DNA of 64,000 bases, from contig NZ_CP116009.1 in NCBI RefSeq assembly GCF_027941915.1, forward strand, positions 3,410,001 through 3,474,000. Reading direction: 5' to 3'. The DNA is from Ramlibacter tataouinensis. GTDB taxonomy: Bacteria > Pseudomonadota > Gammaproteobacteria > Burkholderiales > Burkholderiaceae_C. Numbering within the stretch: position 1 is the first letter of the stretch; every line of letters begins with the position of its first letter. The notes beneath the pieces are model-generated. The model ran no database searches and was not told the origin of the DNA. It was given only the letters and a program-made list of their open reading frames with translations. Shown piece after piece: positions 36,825-46,748 of the stretch. Made by a program: the position numbers and the translations under genes.

Positions 36825-36917
36825 TCCATGGGCCTGAAGCTTGTAGAAGCGGCTGGCGCGCTTCAAGGCGCGAAGGCGCGACGGGGCTTGATGTCGGAGA
36901 GCTTGGCATGGACGCAC

Positions 36918-38434
<1,517 letters not shown>

Positions 38435-38438
<4 letters not shown>

Positions 38439-39802
38439 TCGGTTTCCATGAGTGCGTCGCCCAGGGCGTTGATCAGGCGATCAATGTCCTGCTTTTCGAC
38501 AATGAAGGGCGGCGCCAGCTGGATCGTGTCGCCTCCGTAGCGCACGTAGAAGCCCTTTCGCCAGCAAGCCATGGCGACCTCGAAGGGACGGCGCGCTGGT
38601 TCGCCGGGCAGCGGCTCGAGAGTGAGCCCTGCTGCCAGGCCGAAATTGCGGATATCGATCACGTGTCGCTGGCCCTTGAGGCTGTGCACGGCCTGCTCGA
38701 AGTAACCGCTCAGCCCCTGAACGCGATCCACGAGGCCGTCGCGCTGAAGCACTTGCAATGCGGCGTTGCCAGCTGCGCACGCGACCGGGTGGGCGGAGTA
38801 GGTGTAGCCGTGCGGGAACTCCAGCATGTAGGGGGCCCCGCCCGCGGCCATGAACATATCGTGGATTTCCTTGCTCGCGATCACGGCGCCGAGCGGCTGG
38901 GCCCCGTTGGTCACCTGCTTGGCCACGTTCATGATGTCGGGCACGACGCCGAATGCGTCTGCCCCGGTCATGGCGCCGCAGCGGCCGAAGCCCGTGATGA
39001 CCTCGTCGAAGATCAGCAGGATGTCGTGCGCCGTGCAGATCTCGCGCAGGCGGCGCAGGTAGCCCGCCGGCGGCACGATAACGCCCGCCGAACCGGAGAA
39101 CGGCTCGACAATCACGGCGGCGATGTTCGATGCATCGTGCAGTGCGATCACGTCCAGCAGGCGGTCGGCCAGTTGCTCGCCGCCTTCCGCGGGCACGCCG
39201 CGGCTGAACGCATTGGTGGGCAGCAGGGTATGCGGGAGGTGGTCCGCCTCGACACCCTGACCAAAGGTCTTGCGGTTGGCGACCATCCCGCCGACCGAGA
39301 TGCCACCGAAGTTGACGCCGTGATACCCCTTTTCGCGACCGATCAGTCGGGTCTTGCCGGCTTGGCCACGGGCGCGCCAGTAGGCCCGGGCCATCTTCAG
39401 CGAGGTGTCCGCCGCTTCCGAGCCGGAGCCGGTGAAGAACACGTAGTCCAGGCCCGTCGGCGTGAGCTCGCGCAGCCGATTGGCGAGTTCGAACGAGGCC
39501 GGATGCCCGTGCTGGAAGGCGGGCGAGTAGTCGAGGCGAGCAACCTGTCGACTGACGGCCTCCGTGATCTCGGGTCGGCCGTGGCCCAGACCTGAGCACC
39601 ACAGGCCGGACAGACCGTCAAAGATCTTGCGGCCTTCGTGATCGGTGTAGTACGCGCCGCTGGCCGCCACGATAAGCCGGGGGTCGGCCTTGAACTGTCG
39701 GTTTCCGGTGAACGGCATCCAGTGTGCGTCCAGCCAGGCGGCGTCCGTGCGGACGGGCGCAGATTCGGGTGGCAAGTCAATCGTCGCGCTCATGTCGGTC
39801 AT
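38435..39802 (-). CDS. Omega-amino acid:pyruvate transaminase (beta-alanine type, class III)
   Basis: PLP enzyme of 455 residues transferring the amino group of an omega-amino acid such as beta-alanine to pyruvate. The N-terminal blocks [11 protein letters not shown] and [19 protein letters not shown] are typical of the beta-alanine-pyruvate group. [12 protein letters not shown] binds phosphate, [11 protein letters not shown] holds the PLP-pyridine aspartate and the Schiff-base lysine is in [10 protein letters not shown] (near 294). A second possible ATG is three codons in. It is divergent from a LysR gene and overlaps mmsA, so it makes malonate semialdehyde for that enzyme. Confidence 0.92.
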
Positions 39803-39896
39803 CCTCGTGGCTCACCTGGGGTGGTGGTCAGGGCCCATTGTTGGCTGGCTGCTGCTCGTACAAAATGAACGAAGATCACCATTTACTTGCGCATTC

Positions 39897-40841
39897 ATGA
39901 AAGTGTCGAATCGTCCGCGCGGACGTGCCCTGCTGGGACAACTAAGCGATATGGACCTGCGCTTGCTGCGCGTCTTCAAGGCCGTGGTTGATTGCGGTGG
40001 ACTGTCGGCGGCCGAACTGGAGTTGAACATCGGCACGTCCACCGTCAGCCGCCACGTCAAGGATCTCGAGACCCGGCTTGGTCTGGTGCTGTGCCGGCGC
40101 GGGCGCGCCGGCTTCGCCATCACCCCCGAGGGTCAGCGGATCTACGATGAGACCCTGCGCCTGCTCGCCTCGCTTGATGCCTTCCGATCCAGCGTCGACG
40201 ACATCCACCTGCGCATGGGGGGACAACTGGAGGTCGCGTTGTTCGACAAGACCGCCACCAACCCCGCCTCGCGAGTGGCCGAGGCGGTTGCTCTCTTCAC
40301 CCGCGCGGCGCCCGACGTGGACCTCAACATGCACGTGGCGCCGATGCCGGCAATCGAGCGGGGCGTCCTGGACGGGAGTTTCCAGGTCGGCGTGATTCCC
40401 GCGCACCGCAGCTCGCGCAGCCTGGCGTATCAGGATCTTTTTGGCGAGACCATGCTGCTCTATTGCGGTGCCGGTCATCCCTTGTTTGACGCCCCGAGTT
40501 CCGACCTCACCTGGGTGCGCCTGCGCCAGCATGCCTTCGCCGGGCTCGGCTACCACTCACCCAACATGGAGCTGAGCCACCGGGCGCAATTGCTGCGCAA
40601 GGCGACGGGCTTTGATCAGGAGGCGATTGCCACTCTGGTGCTGTCAGGCCGCTACCTGGGGTTCCTGCCCGACCACTACGCGGCAAGCTTCGAGCGGGAT
40701 GGCCGCCTGCGTGCTGTGCAGCCACGCCGCTTCCGTTACCAATGCCGCTTCATCAGCGTCATGCGGCGGACTCCACAGCCTACACGTGCAGCGCTGTTGT
40801 TTGCCCAGTGTTTGCGTGAAGCACATTCAAGTGCCGACTGA
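39897..40841 (+). CDS. LysR-family regulator of the transaminase-mmsA operon
   Basis: 314 residues. The HTH is at about 18-80 (MDLRLLRVFKAVVDCGGLSAAELELNIGTSTVSRHVKDLE), followed by a normal effector domain. The ATG at 39897 is preferred over 39951 because the RGRALLGQLSDMDLRLLRVFK lead-in looks like the conserved start of regulators paired with this transaminase. It is divergent from the transaminase with 94 bp between, which includes a relatively AT-rich TACAAAATGAACG stretch. Probable activator of beta-alanine use. Confidence 0.87.
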   Translation: MKVSNRPRGRALLGQLSDMDLRLLRVFKAVVDCGGLSAAELELNIGTSTVSRHVKDLETRLGLVLCRRGRAGFAITPEGQRIYDETLRLLASLDAFRSSVDDIHLRMGGQLEVALFDKTATNPASRVAEAVALFTRAAPDVDLNMHVAPMPAIERGVLDGSFQVGVIPAHRSSRSLAYQDLFGETMLLYCGAGHPLFDAPSSDLTWVRLRQHAFAGLGYHSPNMELSHRAQLLRKATGFDQEAIATLVLSGRYLGFLPDHYAASFERDGRLRAVQPRRFRYQCRFISVMRRTPQPTRAALLFAQCLREAHSSAD

Positions 40842-40869
40842 AGCGACGAGCGGCACGAGCGGCACGAGC

Positions 40870-40900
40870 AAACCTCCGGGGGGCCGGTCGCCTGAGGTTT
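40870..40900. terminator. Possible hairpin at the end of the LysR gene
   Basis: AAACCTC (40870-40876) and GAGGTTT (40894-40900) form a 7-bp stem with a 17-nt GC-rich loop, between the LysR stop and the IclR remnant. The stem ends in TTT. Weak evidence. Confidence 0.3.
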
Positions 40901-40905
40901 CCGTC

Positions 40906-41345
40906 TCAGTTCATTGCGAGCTCAAGCTCGAGCCGGCGCACCATGGCCAGCAGGCGAGGCGCGATGTCCTTTTCGATGCGCTCCTTGTTGGGTAGCGGCC
41001 CCGACATGACACAGTTGAAGGCAAGAGGCTCATCGAACGGTCCCGCCCGCATCGGGGCGGCCACCGAATAGAGGCCCCGCACGAACTCGTCGGCGACGAC
41101 GTAGTAGCCCTTCTGCGCAATCGACTTGCGGGCCCGCTCCACGCGAGGCAGCCCGCAAGCGTACGCCGCGGGATCGGCGACCTTCAGCCGGTTCAGCGCC
41201 GCCGTGCGTGCCGCCTCGTGCATGCCGCTCACGAGCGCCGGCCCGATCGCACCGACCAAAAGGGTCCTGGAAGCGCCGATGTCGGGGCGCGTCACATGCG
41301 ACTCGTCAAAGCGGACGCTTTGCACGCAACGCGATCGTTCGCATC
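40906..41345 (-). pseudogene. IclR-family regulator, N-terminally truncated remnant
   Basis: About 145 codons encode the C-terminal effector domain of an IclR regulator: SRCVQSVRF leads into VTRPDIGASRTLLVGAIGPALV and later KGYYVVADEFVRGLYSVAAPMR, ending ELELAMN. The N-terminal winged helix and the start of the effector domain, about 110 residues, are missing. Upstream of about 41345 the frame gives only arginine-rich nonsense, and the opposite strand encodes a piece of an unrelated gene. It is therefore a decayed gene whose 5' part was lost at a recombination junction. Expression as a fragment is unlikely. Confidence 0.7.
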
Positions 41346-41523
41346 GAGGATCCGGATCTCGGCAGCCTTCCTGCTCCTTGTGTCGTGCCGCGCTATTCGG
41401 GCAGCCCGCCGGTCTTGCCTCGCAGCGGCCCCGGCGTCGGGGAACATACCGATGACGTGCTGCGGCGCCTGGGGGTCTCGACCTCGAAATGGAGCAGCTG
41501 CGCGCCCTCGGCGCGATATGGCG
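41331..41523 (+). pseudogene. Remnant of a type III CoA-transferase C-terminus
   Basis: The plus strand reads IVRIEDPDLGSLPAPCVVPR, then YSGSPPVLPRSGPGVGEHTD and DVLRRLG. This matches the typical end of CaiB/BaiF CoA-transferases, where a substrate-independent tail carries xGEHTDxVLxxLG. After a frameshift near 41488 the next frame continues EQLRALGAIW, the usual final helix. There is no start, no catalytic region and the frame is broken. It abuts the truncated IclR gene, marking one junction. Not derived from the intact neighbouring CoA-transferase, which is on the other strand. Confidence 0.6.
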
Positions 41524-41630
41524 GTCGCCGGTGCGCGCTTTCGAGCCGGATGGCCTGCTCGAAAGTGAGACCGGTTGCCTTACCCGCAGCATTCAAAGGA
41601 GGCGCGCAGGCCAGCGCGCCACCTGCGCCT

Positions 41631-42830
41631 TCAGCCGCAGTAGATCACCCCAGCCTGCGCCAGGGCTTCGATCTCGGTCTCGGGGGCCTGCGCCAGCTCG
41701 CGCAGCACCGTCGCCGTGTCCTGCCCGATCCGGTGGCCGGGCCAGCGGATGGAACCCGGCGTGGCCGACATGCGCGGCACCACGCCGGCGAGCGTGACCT
41801 CGCCGATATCCTCGTCCTCGACCTGCTGCAGCATCTGCCGCGCCGCATAGTGCGGGTCGGCGAAGATGTCCTGCATGGTGAAGACGCGGCTGGCCGGCAC
41901 CTCGGCCTGCTGCAGGATGCGCTCCAGTTCCGGAAGATCCTTGCCGCGGGTCCAGGCGGTGATGATCTCGTCCAGCGCGTCCTCATGCGCGTTGCGCACC
42001 GACTGGGTCGCATAGTGCGGATCTTCTGCCAGCCCGGGCTGGCCCATTGCCCCGCACAGCCGTCGGAACACGCTGTCCGCCAGCGCCGCGATGTGGATGT
42101 GCTTCGCGTCGCGCGTCGGGTACAGCGTGTTGGGTGCGCTGTTCGGCAGGCGCGGGCCGGTGCGCGTGCTCATCTTGCCCAGCTTGCCGTAGGCCGGCAC
42201 GTAACTTTCCATGAAGCTGAAGGCCGATTCGGTCAGCGCCGTGTCGATGCACTGCCCCTGGCCGGTGCGCTCGCGGTGCAGCAAGGCCATGGTCGTGCCG
42301 AAGGCCGAGTAGACGCCGGCGATGTAGTCGGTCAGCGGCACGGCCACCCGGGCCGGCGGCCGGTCCGGGTCGCCGATCATCTCGCGCAGGCCGCTCACGG
42401 CCTCGCCGATCACGCCGTAGCCGGGGCGGCCGGCGTAGGGGCCGTCCTGCCCGTAGCCGCTGATGCGGGTCAGGATGAGCTCGGGCCGCACCGCGCACAG
42501 CGCTTCGTAGGACAAGCCCCAGCGCTCCAGCGTGCCTGGGCGGAAGTTCTCCACCACGGCGTCGAAGGCCGGCAGCATGCGCAGCAGCACCGAGCGGCCC
42601 TCGGGGCGGCGCAGGTCGATGGAGGCGATCCGCTTGTTGCGCGCGATGCTGGCGGCGTAGAGGGACTTGCCCTGGTACTGCTCGCCCAGGTGGCGGATCG
42701 GGTCGCCCTCGGCCGGCTCGATCTTGACCACCTCGGCGCCGAAATCGGCCAGCAGCCGGGTGCAGAAGGGACCGGCGGCGGTGGAGCCCAGCTCCAGGAC
42801 GCGGTAGCCGGCCAGTGGTCCGGCGGTCAC
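41631..42830 (-). CDS. Type III (CaiB/BaiF) CoA-transferase, paralogue A
   Basis: 399 residues. It transfers CoA between carboxylic acids through an aspartyl-CoA anhydride. The N-terminus YRVLELGSTAAGPFCTRLLADFGAEVVKIE is typical. The catalytic aspartate is in VPLTDYIAG near residue 168, followed by GQGQCIDTALTES. The C-terminal ends with the usual ALAQAGVI helix. The start is a GTG at 42830 overlapping the TGA of the biotin-carrier gene, so the two are coupled. It is closely similar to the CoA-transferase at 43953-45188 (shared GKSLYAASI and NKR blocks). The two may form a hetero-oligomer, as in BbsEF or SmtAB; inference. Confidence 0.88.
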   Translation of the reverse strand: MTAGPLAGYRVLELGSTAAGPFCTRLLADFGAEVVKIEPAEGDPIRHLGEQYQGKSLYAASIARNKRIASIDLRRPEGRSVLLRMLPAFDAVVENFRPGTLERWGLSYEALCAVRPELILTRISGYGQDGPYAGRPGYGVIGEAVSGLREMIGDPDRPPARVAVPLTDYIAGVYSAFGTTMALLHRERTGQGQCIDTALTESAFSFMESYVPAYGKLGKMSTRTGPRLPNSAPNTLYPTRDAKHIHIAALADSVFRRLCGAMGQPGLAEDPHYATQSVRNAHEDALDEIITAWTRGKDLPELERILQQAEVPASRVFTMQDIFADPHYAARQMLQQVEDEDIGEVTLAGVVPRMSATPGSIRWPGHRIGQDTATVLRELAQAPETEIEALAQAGVIYCG

Positions 42831-43048
42831 GTCTCGATGACGGCGACCACCTGGCCTTCGGAGACCGGCTCGCCTTCCTTCACCCGCACCTCCTTCACCG
42901 TGCCGCCCGCATCCGCGACGACCGGGATCTCCATCTTCATCGATTCCAGCACCATGATCGGTTCGTCCTCGGCCACCGCATCGCCCGGGTTCTTGACGAG
43001 TTTCCAGAGCGAACCGGTGATTTCCGATTTGATTTCGCGAAGTGCCAT
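42827..43048 (-). CDS. Stand-alone biotin carboxyl carrier protein (73 aa)
   Basis: Single biotinyl-lipoyl domain with the biotin site ESMKM, lysine K38, preceded by EDEPIMVL and followed by the mirror half-domain GTVKEVRVKEGEPVSEG. It has no Pro/Ala N-terminal arm of AccB, so it is a minimal carrier. Biotin-dependent carboxylation requires the carboxylase and carboxyltransferase genes encoded across the divergent promoter at 45.2-49.7 kb, none of which contains its own biotin domain. ATG 43048 has AGGAGAC upstream. It lies after GntR and before CoA-transferase A, overlapping the latter (GTGA). Confidence 0.9.
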   Translation of the reverse strand: MALREIKSEITGSLWKLVKNPGDAVAEDEPIMVLESMKMEIPVVADAGGTVKEVRVKEGEPVSEGQVVAVIET

Positions 43049-43070
43049 GTCTTGCTGTCTCCTAGTGGTT

Positions 43071-43109
43071 GGGGAAGGGGGAAGGGGGAAGGGGGAAGGG
43101 GGAAGGGGG
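43071..43109. repeat. Tandem heptamer AAGGGGG, about five copies
   Basis: The plus strand shows GGGG then five consecutive AAGGGGG units (CCCCCTT on the minus strand), filling the space between the GntR stop and the ribosome site of the biotin-carrier gene. A heptamer array can change length by slippage. Being non-coding, change would alter spacing or RNA structure upstream of the carrier rather than reading frame. Confidence 0.85.
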
Positions 43110-43112
43110 CGC

Positions 43113-43772
43113 TCAGAGGACGAACTGCTGGAAGCGCTTGAGGGTGGCGATGGCGCTGCGGATGTTTTCGCGCCGCAGCAGCTCGGCCTCTTCGGCATCG
43201 CCCTTGCGCATGGCCATCACCACCGCGCGGTGCTCCAGCAAGGCCTGGGCCATGCGGCCCGGCAGGATCTGCACGCGGCGGCCGATCAGGCGGATCTTCT
43301 CAAGCATCCCGTCCAGCATGCCGGCCAGCACCGGGTTGCCGGCCGCCGCAATGATGTCGCCTCGCAGGCGCTCGTACTGGCCGAAGTAGGCCTCGATTTC
43401 GCCGTTCTCGACGTAGCGCTGCATCGGTCCGCCCGGGCCGAGCTGGTCGACCCAGTACTGCCATGACTCCGGCGGCGTGTTGAGCGTGGCCAGCCGCACC
43501 GCCATGCCTTCGAGCGCCTCCCGCACGTCGTAGATCGAAAAGATCTCACTGAGCTCCAGCCGCGCCACGACCGCGCCGCGGTTCGGCTCGCGGCGGATCA
43601 GTCCGCGCAGCTCCAGTTCGGTCAGCACCTCCCGCACGCGGGTGCGCGACACGCCGAATTCGTCGGCGAGCTCGCTCTCCACCAGCTTGGCGCCAGGGGG
43701 GATGAGGTGGTTGGCGATGCGCTCGCGGATCACCTGGACGATGTCCGGCTCGGTGGTTTCTGTCGTTGCCAT
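43113..43772 (-). CDS. GntR-family regulator, FadR/FCD type
   Basis: 219 residues. The N-terminal winged HTH is at about 8-72 (VESELADEFGVSRTRVREVLTELELRGLI) and a C-terminal FCD all-helical ligand domain follows (YDVREALEGMAVRLA onward), which usually carries metal-coordinating Asp/His residues. It starts divergently from CoA-transferase B with 180 bp between and is followed by the biotin carrier and CoA-transferase A. It is the natural controller of both arms of the locus. The ligand is probably an organic acid or acyl-CoA intermediate. Confidence 0.9.
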   Translation of the reverse strand: MATTETTEPDIVQVIRERIANHLIPPGAKLVESELADEFGVSRTRVREVLTELELRGLIRREPNRGAVVARLELSEIFSIYDVREALEGMAVRLATLNTPPESWQYWVDQLGPGGPMQRYVENGEIEAYFGQYERLRGDIIAAAGNPVLAGMLDGMLEKIRLIGRRVQILPGRMAQALLEHRAVVMAMRKGDAEEAELLRRENIRSAIATLKRFQQFVL

Positions 43773-43826
43773 GGTTCGGATTCCCGATGTTGGCTTTCAA
43801 GTATCAACGAGCGTTAGTGTACTGTT

Positions 43827-43836
43827 TTGTGAACAA
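43827..43836. promoter_or_regulatory. FadR-type GntR operator candidate
   Basis: TTGT-GA-ACAA is a perfect inverted repeat with a central GT-N2-AC, close to the operator style of the FadR subfamily. It lies 55 bp before the GntR start and 117 bp before CoA-transferase B, in an AT-rich island. Confidence 0.4.
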
Positions 43837-43866
43837 TCAAAGCAGACAAAATGAAAAACGAGATGG

Positions 43867-43896
43867 TTGACAATCATGATCACTGAATAGTAGACT
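43867..43896 (+). promoter_or_regulatory. Candidate promoter for the CoA-transferase B operon
   Basis: A perfect TTGACA (43867-43872), 18-bp spacer and TAGACT (43891-43896, 4 of 6) end 56 bp before the operon's first ATG. An ATCATGAT palindrome (43873-43880) lies in the spacer and could be a repressor site. Confidence 0.55.
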
Positions 43897-43952
43897 GAGT
43901 TGAAGACGACGCACTTTCGACGTCGTTGCACAAGAAATTGGAGACAAGCAGC

Positions 43953-45188
43953 ATGGCAGTGAGCTGCGGACCCCTGGAGGGCATCCGGGTCCTGGAACTG
44001 GGTTCGAGCGTGGCCGGCCCGTTCTGTGGACGGCTTTTCGCCGACTTCGGCGCCGAGGTCATCAAGGTCGAGGTGGCCGAGGGCGACGCGGTGCGCAGCA
44101 TGGGCAAGCGCGTCGATGGCAAGTCGCTCTACGCGGCCAGCATCTTTCGCAACAAGCGGCTGATCTCGGTCGACCTGCGCACGGACGCCGGCCGCACGCT
44201 GGTGCGCCAGCTCGCCGAGAAGAGCGACATCCTGGTGGAGAACTTCCGCCCCGGCACGCTGGAGCGCATGGGACTGGGCTACGAGGCGCTGAGCCGGGCC
44301 CACCCCGGGCTGATCATGGTGCGCATCAGCGGCTTCGGCCAGACTGGTCCCTATGCCGATCGCGCCGGCTATGGCGCTATCGGCGAAGCCCTCAGCGGCT
44401 TGCGCCACCTCACCGGCGATCCGGACCGTCCGCCTTCGCGCATCGCCGCCTCCGTCACCGACGAGATCACCGGCATCTACGGCTGCATGGGCGCCATGAT
44501 GGCGCTGTGGGCGCGCCAGCGCACCGGCCAGGGGCAGGTGGTGGACGCCACCTTGTTCGAGTCGGCCTTCAGCCTGATCGAGCCCCACGTCCCGGCCTAC
44601 GCCAAGCTCGGCATCGTCGCCAATCGGGCCGGCGCACGGCTGCCCGATTCGGCGCCGAACAACACCTACGTCACGCGCGACCGGCGCTACATCCACGTCA
44701 CCGCCATGGGCGACGCGGTGTTCGTGCGGCTGGCGAACGTGATCGGCCGGCCCGAGCTGGCCGACGACCCGGCCTACAGGACCCAGGTCGCCCGCTCTGC
44801 CAACGAGGAGACGCTCGACGGAATCATCGGCGGCTGGATCGAGGCACGGCCCCTGGACGAGGTGGTACGGACCCTGAACGAGGGCGGCGTGCCCTGCGCC
44901 CCCATCTACACGGTCGCGGACATCTTCGAGGACGAGCACTTCAAGGCGCGCGACATGCTGCTCGACGTGCCCGACGACACGCTCGGCACGGTCACCGTGG
45001 CCGGTGTCGTTCCCCGCCTCAGCGGCACCCCCGGCCGGGTGCGCCACGCCGGCGGCTCGGTCGGCGACGACACCGCAGCGGTGCTGCGCGACGTGCTGGG
45101 CCTGGCCGACGAGGAGATCGAGCGCCTGCAGTCCGACCGAATCATCCACGCGCCCGCCCGGGCGCGCGCAGCACAGGAATCCGAATGA
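43953..45188 (+). CDS. Type III (CaiB/BaiF) CoA-transferase, paralogue B
   Basis: 411 residues. The N-terminus is IRVLELGSSVAGPFCGRLFADFG. The catalytic aspartate is D170 in ASVTDEITG, followed by GQGQVVDATLFES. The first gene of the rightward operon, it has GGAG ten bases before the ATG at 43953. Its stop overlaps the start of the carboxyltransferase gene (ATGA). It closely matches CoA-transferase A along the whole length, so the locus duplicated this enzyme and placed the copies on opposite sides of the promoter. Likely activates the pathway acid to its CoA thioester. Confidence 0.9.
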   Translation: MAVSCGPLEGIRVLELGSSVAGPFCGRLFADFGAEVIKVEVAEGDAVRSMGKRVDGKSLYAASIFRNKRLISVDLRTDAGRTLVRQLAEKSDILVENFRPGTLERMGLGYEALSRAHPGLIMVRISGFGQTGPYADRAGYGAIGEALSGLRHLTGDPDRPPSRIAASVTDEITGIYGCMGAMMALWARQRTGQGQVVDATLFESAFSLIEPHVPAYAKLGIVANRAGARLPDSAPNNTYVTRDRRYIHVTAMGDAVFVRLANVIGRPELADDPAYRTQVARSANEETLDGIIGGWIEARPLDEVVRTLNEGGVPCAPIYTVADIFEDEHFKARDMLLDVPDDTLGTVTVAGVVPRLSGTPGRVRHAGGSVGDDTAAVLRDVLGLADEEIERLQSDRIIHAPARARAAQESE

Positions 45189-46747
45189 GCAACCCAGTTC
45201 CCGACAAGCAGCAGTTCAAGCGCAACCTCCACGAGGAATTCGAGGCGCGCCGCCGCAAGGCGCTCGCCATGGGTGGTGCGGCCAAGCTGGAAAAGCGTGC
45301 GGCGGCCGGCCTGCTCAATGCGCGCAGCCGCATCGACCGCCTGTTCGACCCCGGCACCTTCACCGAGAACGGCCTGTTCGCCACCTCGCTCCATTCGAAG
45401 GCGGAAGAGGAGCGCACGCCCGGCGACGGCAAGCTCACGGGCTACGGCAAGATCGACGGCCGCTGGGCGACGGTCGTGTCCAACGACTTCACGGTGCTGG
45501 GCGCCTCCAGCGGCGCCACCAACGTGAAGAAGATCGCCCACATGAAGCGCGTGGCGACCTCGCGCGGCATGCCCATGGTGTTCTTTGGCGAGTCCTCCGG
45601 CGCCCGGCTGCCCGACACCATGGGTGCGCGCGGCATGGGCCTGGGCCTGGGCAGCGATCCGACCCAGTACCAGCGCATGCGCGAGACGCCCTGGGCCGCG
45701 TCGGTGCTGGGCTTTTGCTACGGCTCCTCCTTCCTCTACACCTGCTGCTCGGACTTCCGGGTGATGCGCAAGGGCGCGGTGATGGCGGTCTCCAGCCCCG
45801 GCCTGGTCGAACTGGCCACCAACGAGAAGATCACCCCGGAGGAACTGGGCGGCTGGCAGGTCCATTCGGAGGTCACGGGCCTGATCGACCAGGTGGTCGA
45901 CACCGACGAGGAAGCGGTGGACGCGATCAAGCGCTTCCTGTCCTACCTGCCCTCGCACCACAACCAGCTGCCTCCGGAGGTGGCGGTGACGCCCGGCTCC
46001 GGCCGCAAGATGGCCGACATCCTCGACCTGCTGCCGGCCAGCCGCTCGCAGGTCTACGACATGCGCAAGATCATCGCGGCCGTGGCCGACGAGGGCTCCG
46101 TCTTCGAGATGAAGCCCAAGTTCGGCAAGACGGTGGTGACGGCGCTGGCTCGCCTGGGCGGCAAGACGGTGGGGTTCATCGCCAACAACCCGTTCTTCAA
46201 GGGCGGTGTGCTGGATGCCGACGCAGCCGACAAGGCGATCGGCTTCATGGTCACCTGCGACTCCTTCAACATTCCCCTGGTGCTGTTCGTCGACACGCCC
46301 GGTTTCGTGATCGGCTCGGAAGCCGAGAAGAAGAAGGCCACCGGCAAGATCGTCAACTTCATGAACGCGCTGCAGCTGGTCACGGTGCCCAAGCTGTCGG
46401 TGATCATCCGCAAGACCTTCGGCCAGGCCTACCTGAACATGGGCGGCGGCCGCAACTCCGACGAGGTCGCCGCCTGGCCGACGGCGGAAGTCAGCTTCAT
46501 GACGCCCCAGTTCGCGGTCACCATCGTCAACGGCACGCGCCCGGGCGACCCCGGCTTCGAGGAGCAGCTCGAGCAAATGAACCGGGACAACAACGCCTAC
46601 GAGATCGCCCGGACCTTCGCGGTGCAGCACGTGATCCGTCCCGAGGCAACGCGCGACTACCTGATCAACATGCTTGAGATCCACGCCCTCAAGCTCACCG
46701 GCGGCATTGGCCAGCACCTGATGCGCGCGTGGCCCACGAGCTTCTGA
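45185..46747 (+). CDS. Acyl-CoA carboxylase carboxyltransferase (beta) subunit 1
   Basis: 520 residues, a two-crotonase-fold carboxyltransferase of the PccB/MccB class. The N-terminal half has RIDRLFDPGTF and the oxyanion loop GESSGARLPD. The C-terminal half has VGFIANNPFFKGGVLD, LFVDTPGFVIGSEAE and MGGGRNSDEVAAWP. There is no biotin domain. Typical substrates are propionyl-, acetyl-, methylcrotonyl- or other acyl-CoA; this sequence does not point clearly to one. It begins with an ATGA overlap on CoA-transferase B and is followed one base later by the biotin carboxylase. Confidence 0.88.
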   Translation: MSNPVPDKQQFKRNLHEEFEARRRKALAMGGAAKLEKRAAAGLLNARSRIDRLFDPGTFTENGLFATSLHSKAEEERTPGDGKLTGYGKIDGRWATVVSNDFTVLGASSGATNVKKIAHMKRVATSRGMPMVFFGESSGARLPDTMGARGMGLGLGSDPTQYQRMRETPWAASVLGFCYGSSFLYTCCSDFRVMRKGAVMAVSSPGLVELATNEKITPEELGGWQVHSEVTGLIDQVVDTDEEAVDAIKRFLSYLPSHHNQLPPEVAVTPGSGRKMADILDLLPASRSQVYDMRKIIAAVADEGSVFEMKPKFGKTVVTALARLGGKTVGFIANNPFFKGGVLDADAADKAIGFMVTCDSFNIPLVLFVDTPGFVIGSEAEKKKATGKIVNFMNALQLVTVPKLSVIIRKTFGQAYLNMGGGRNSDEVAAWPTAEVSFMTPQFAVTIVNGTRPGDPGFEEQLEQMNRDNNAYEIARTFAVQHVIRPEATRDYLINMLEIHALKLTGGIGQHLMRAWPTSF

Positions 46748-46748
46748 C

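Noticed and set aside
40848..40869. GAGCGGCAC direct repeat after the LysR stop
   Set aside because: Only two full copies plus a partial; too short to call a functional repeat.
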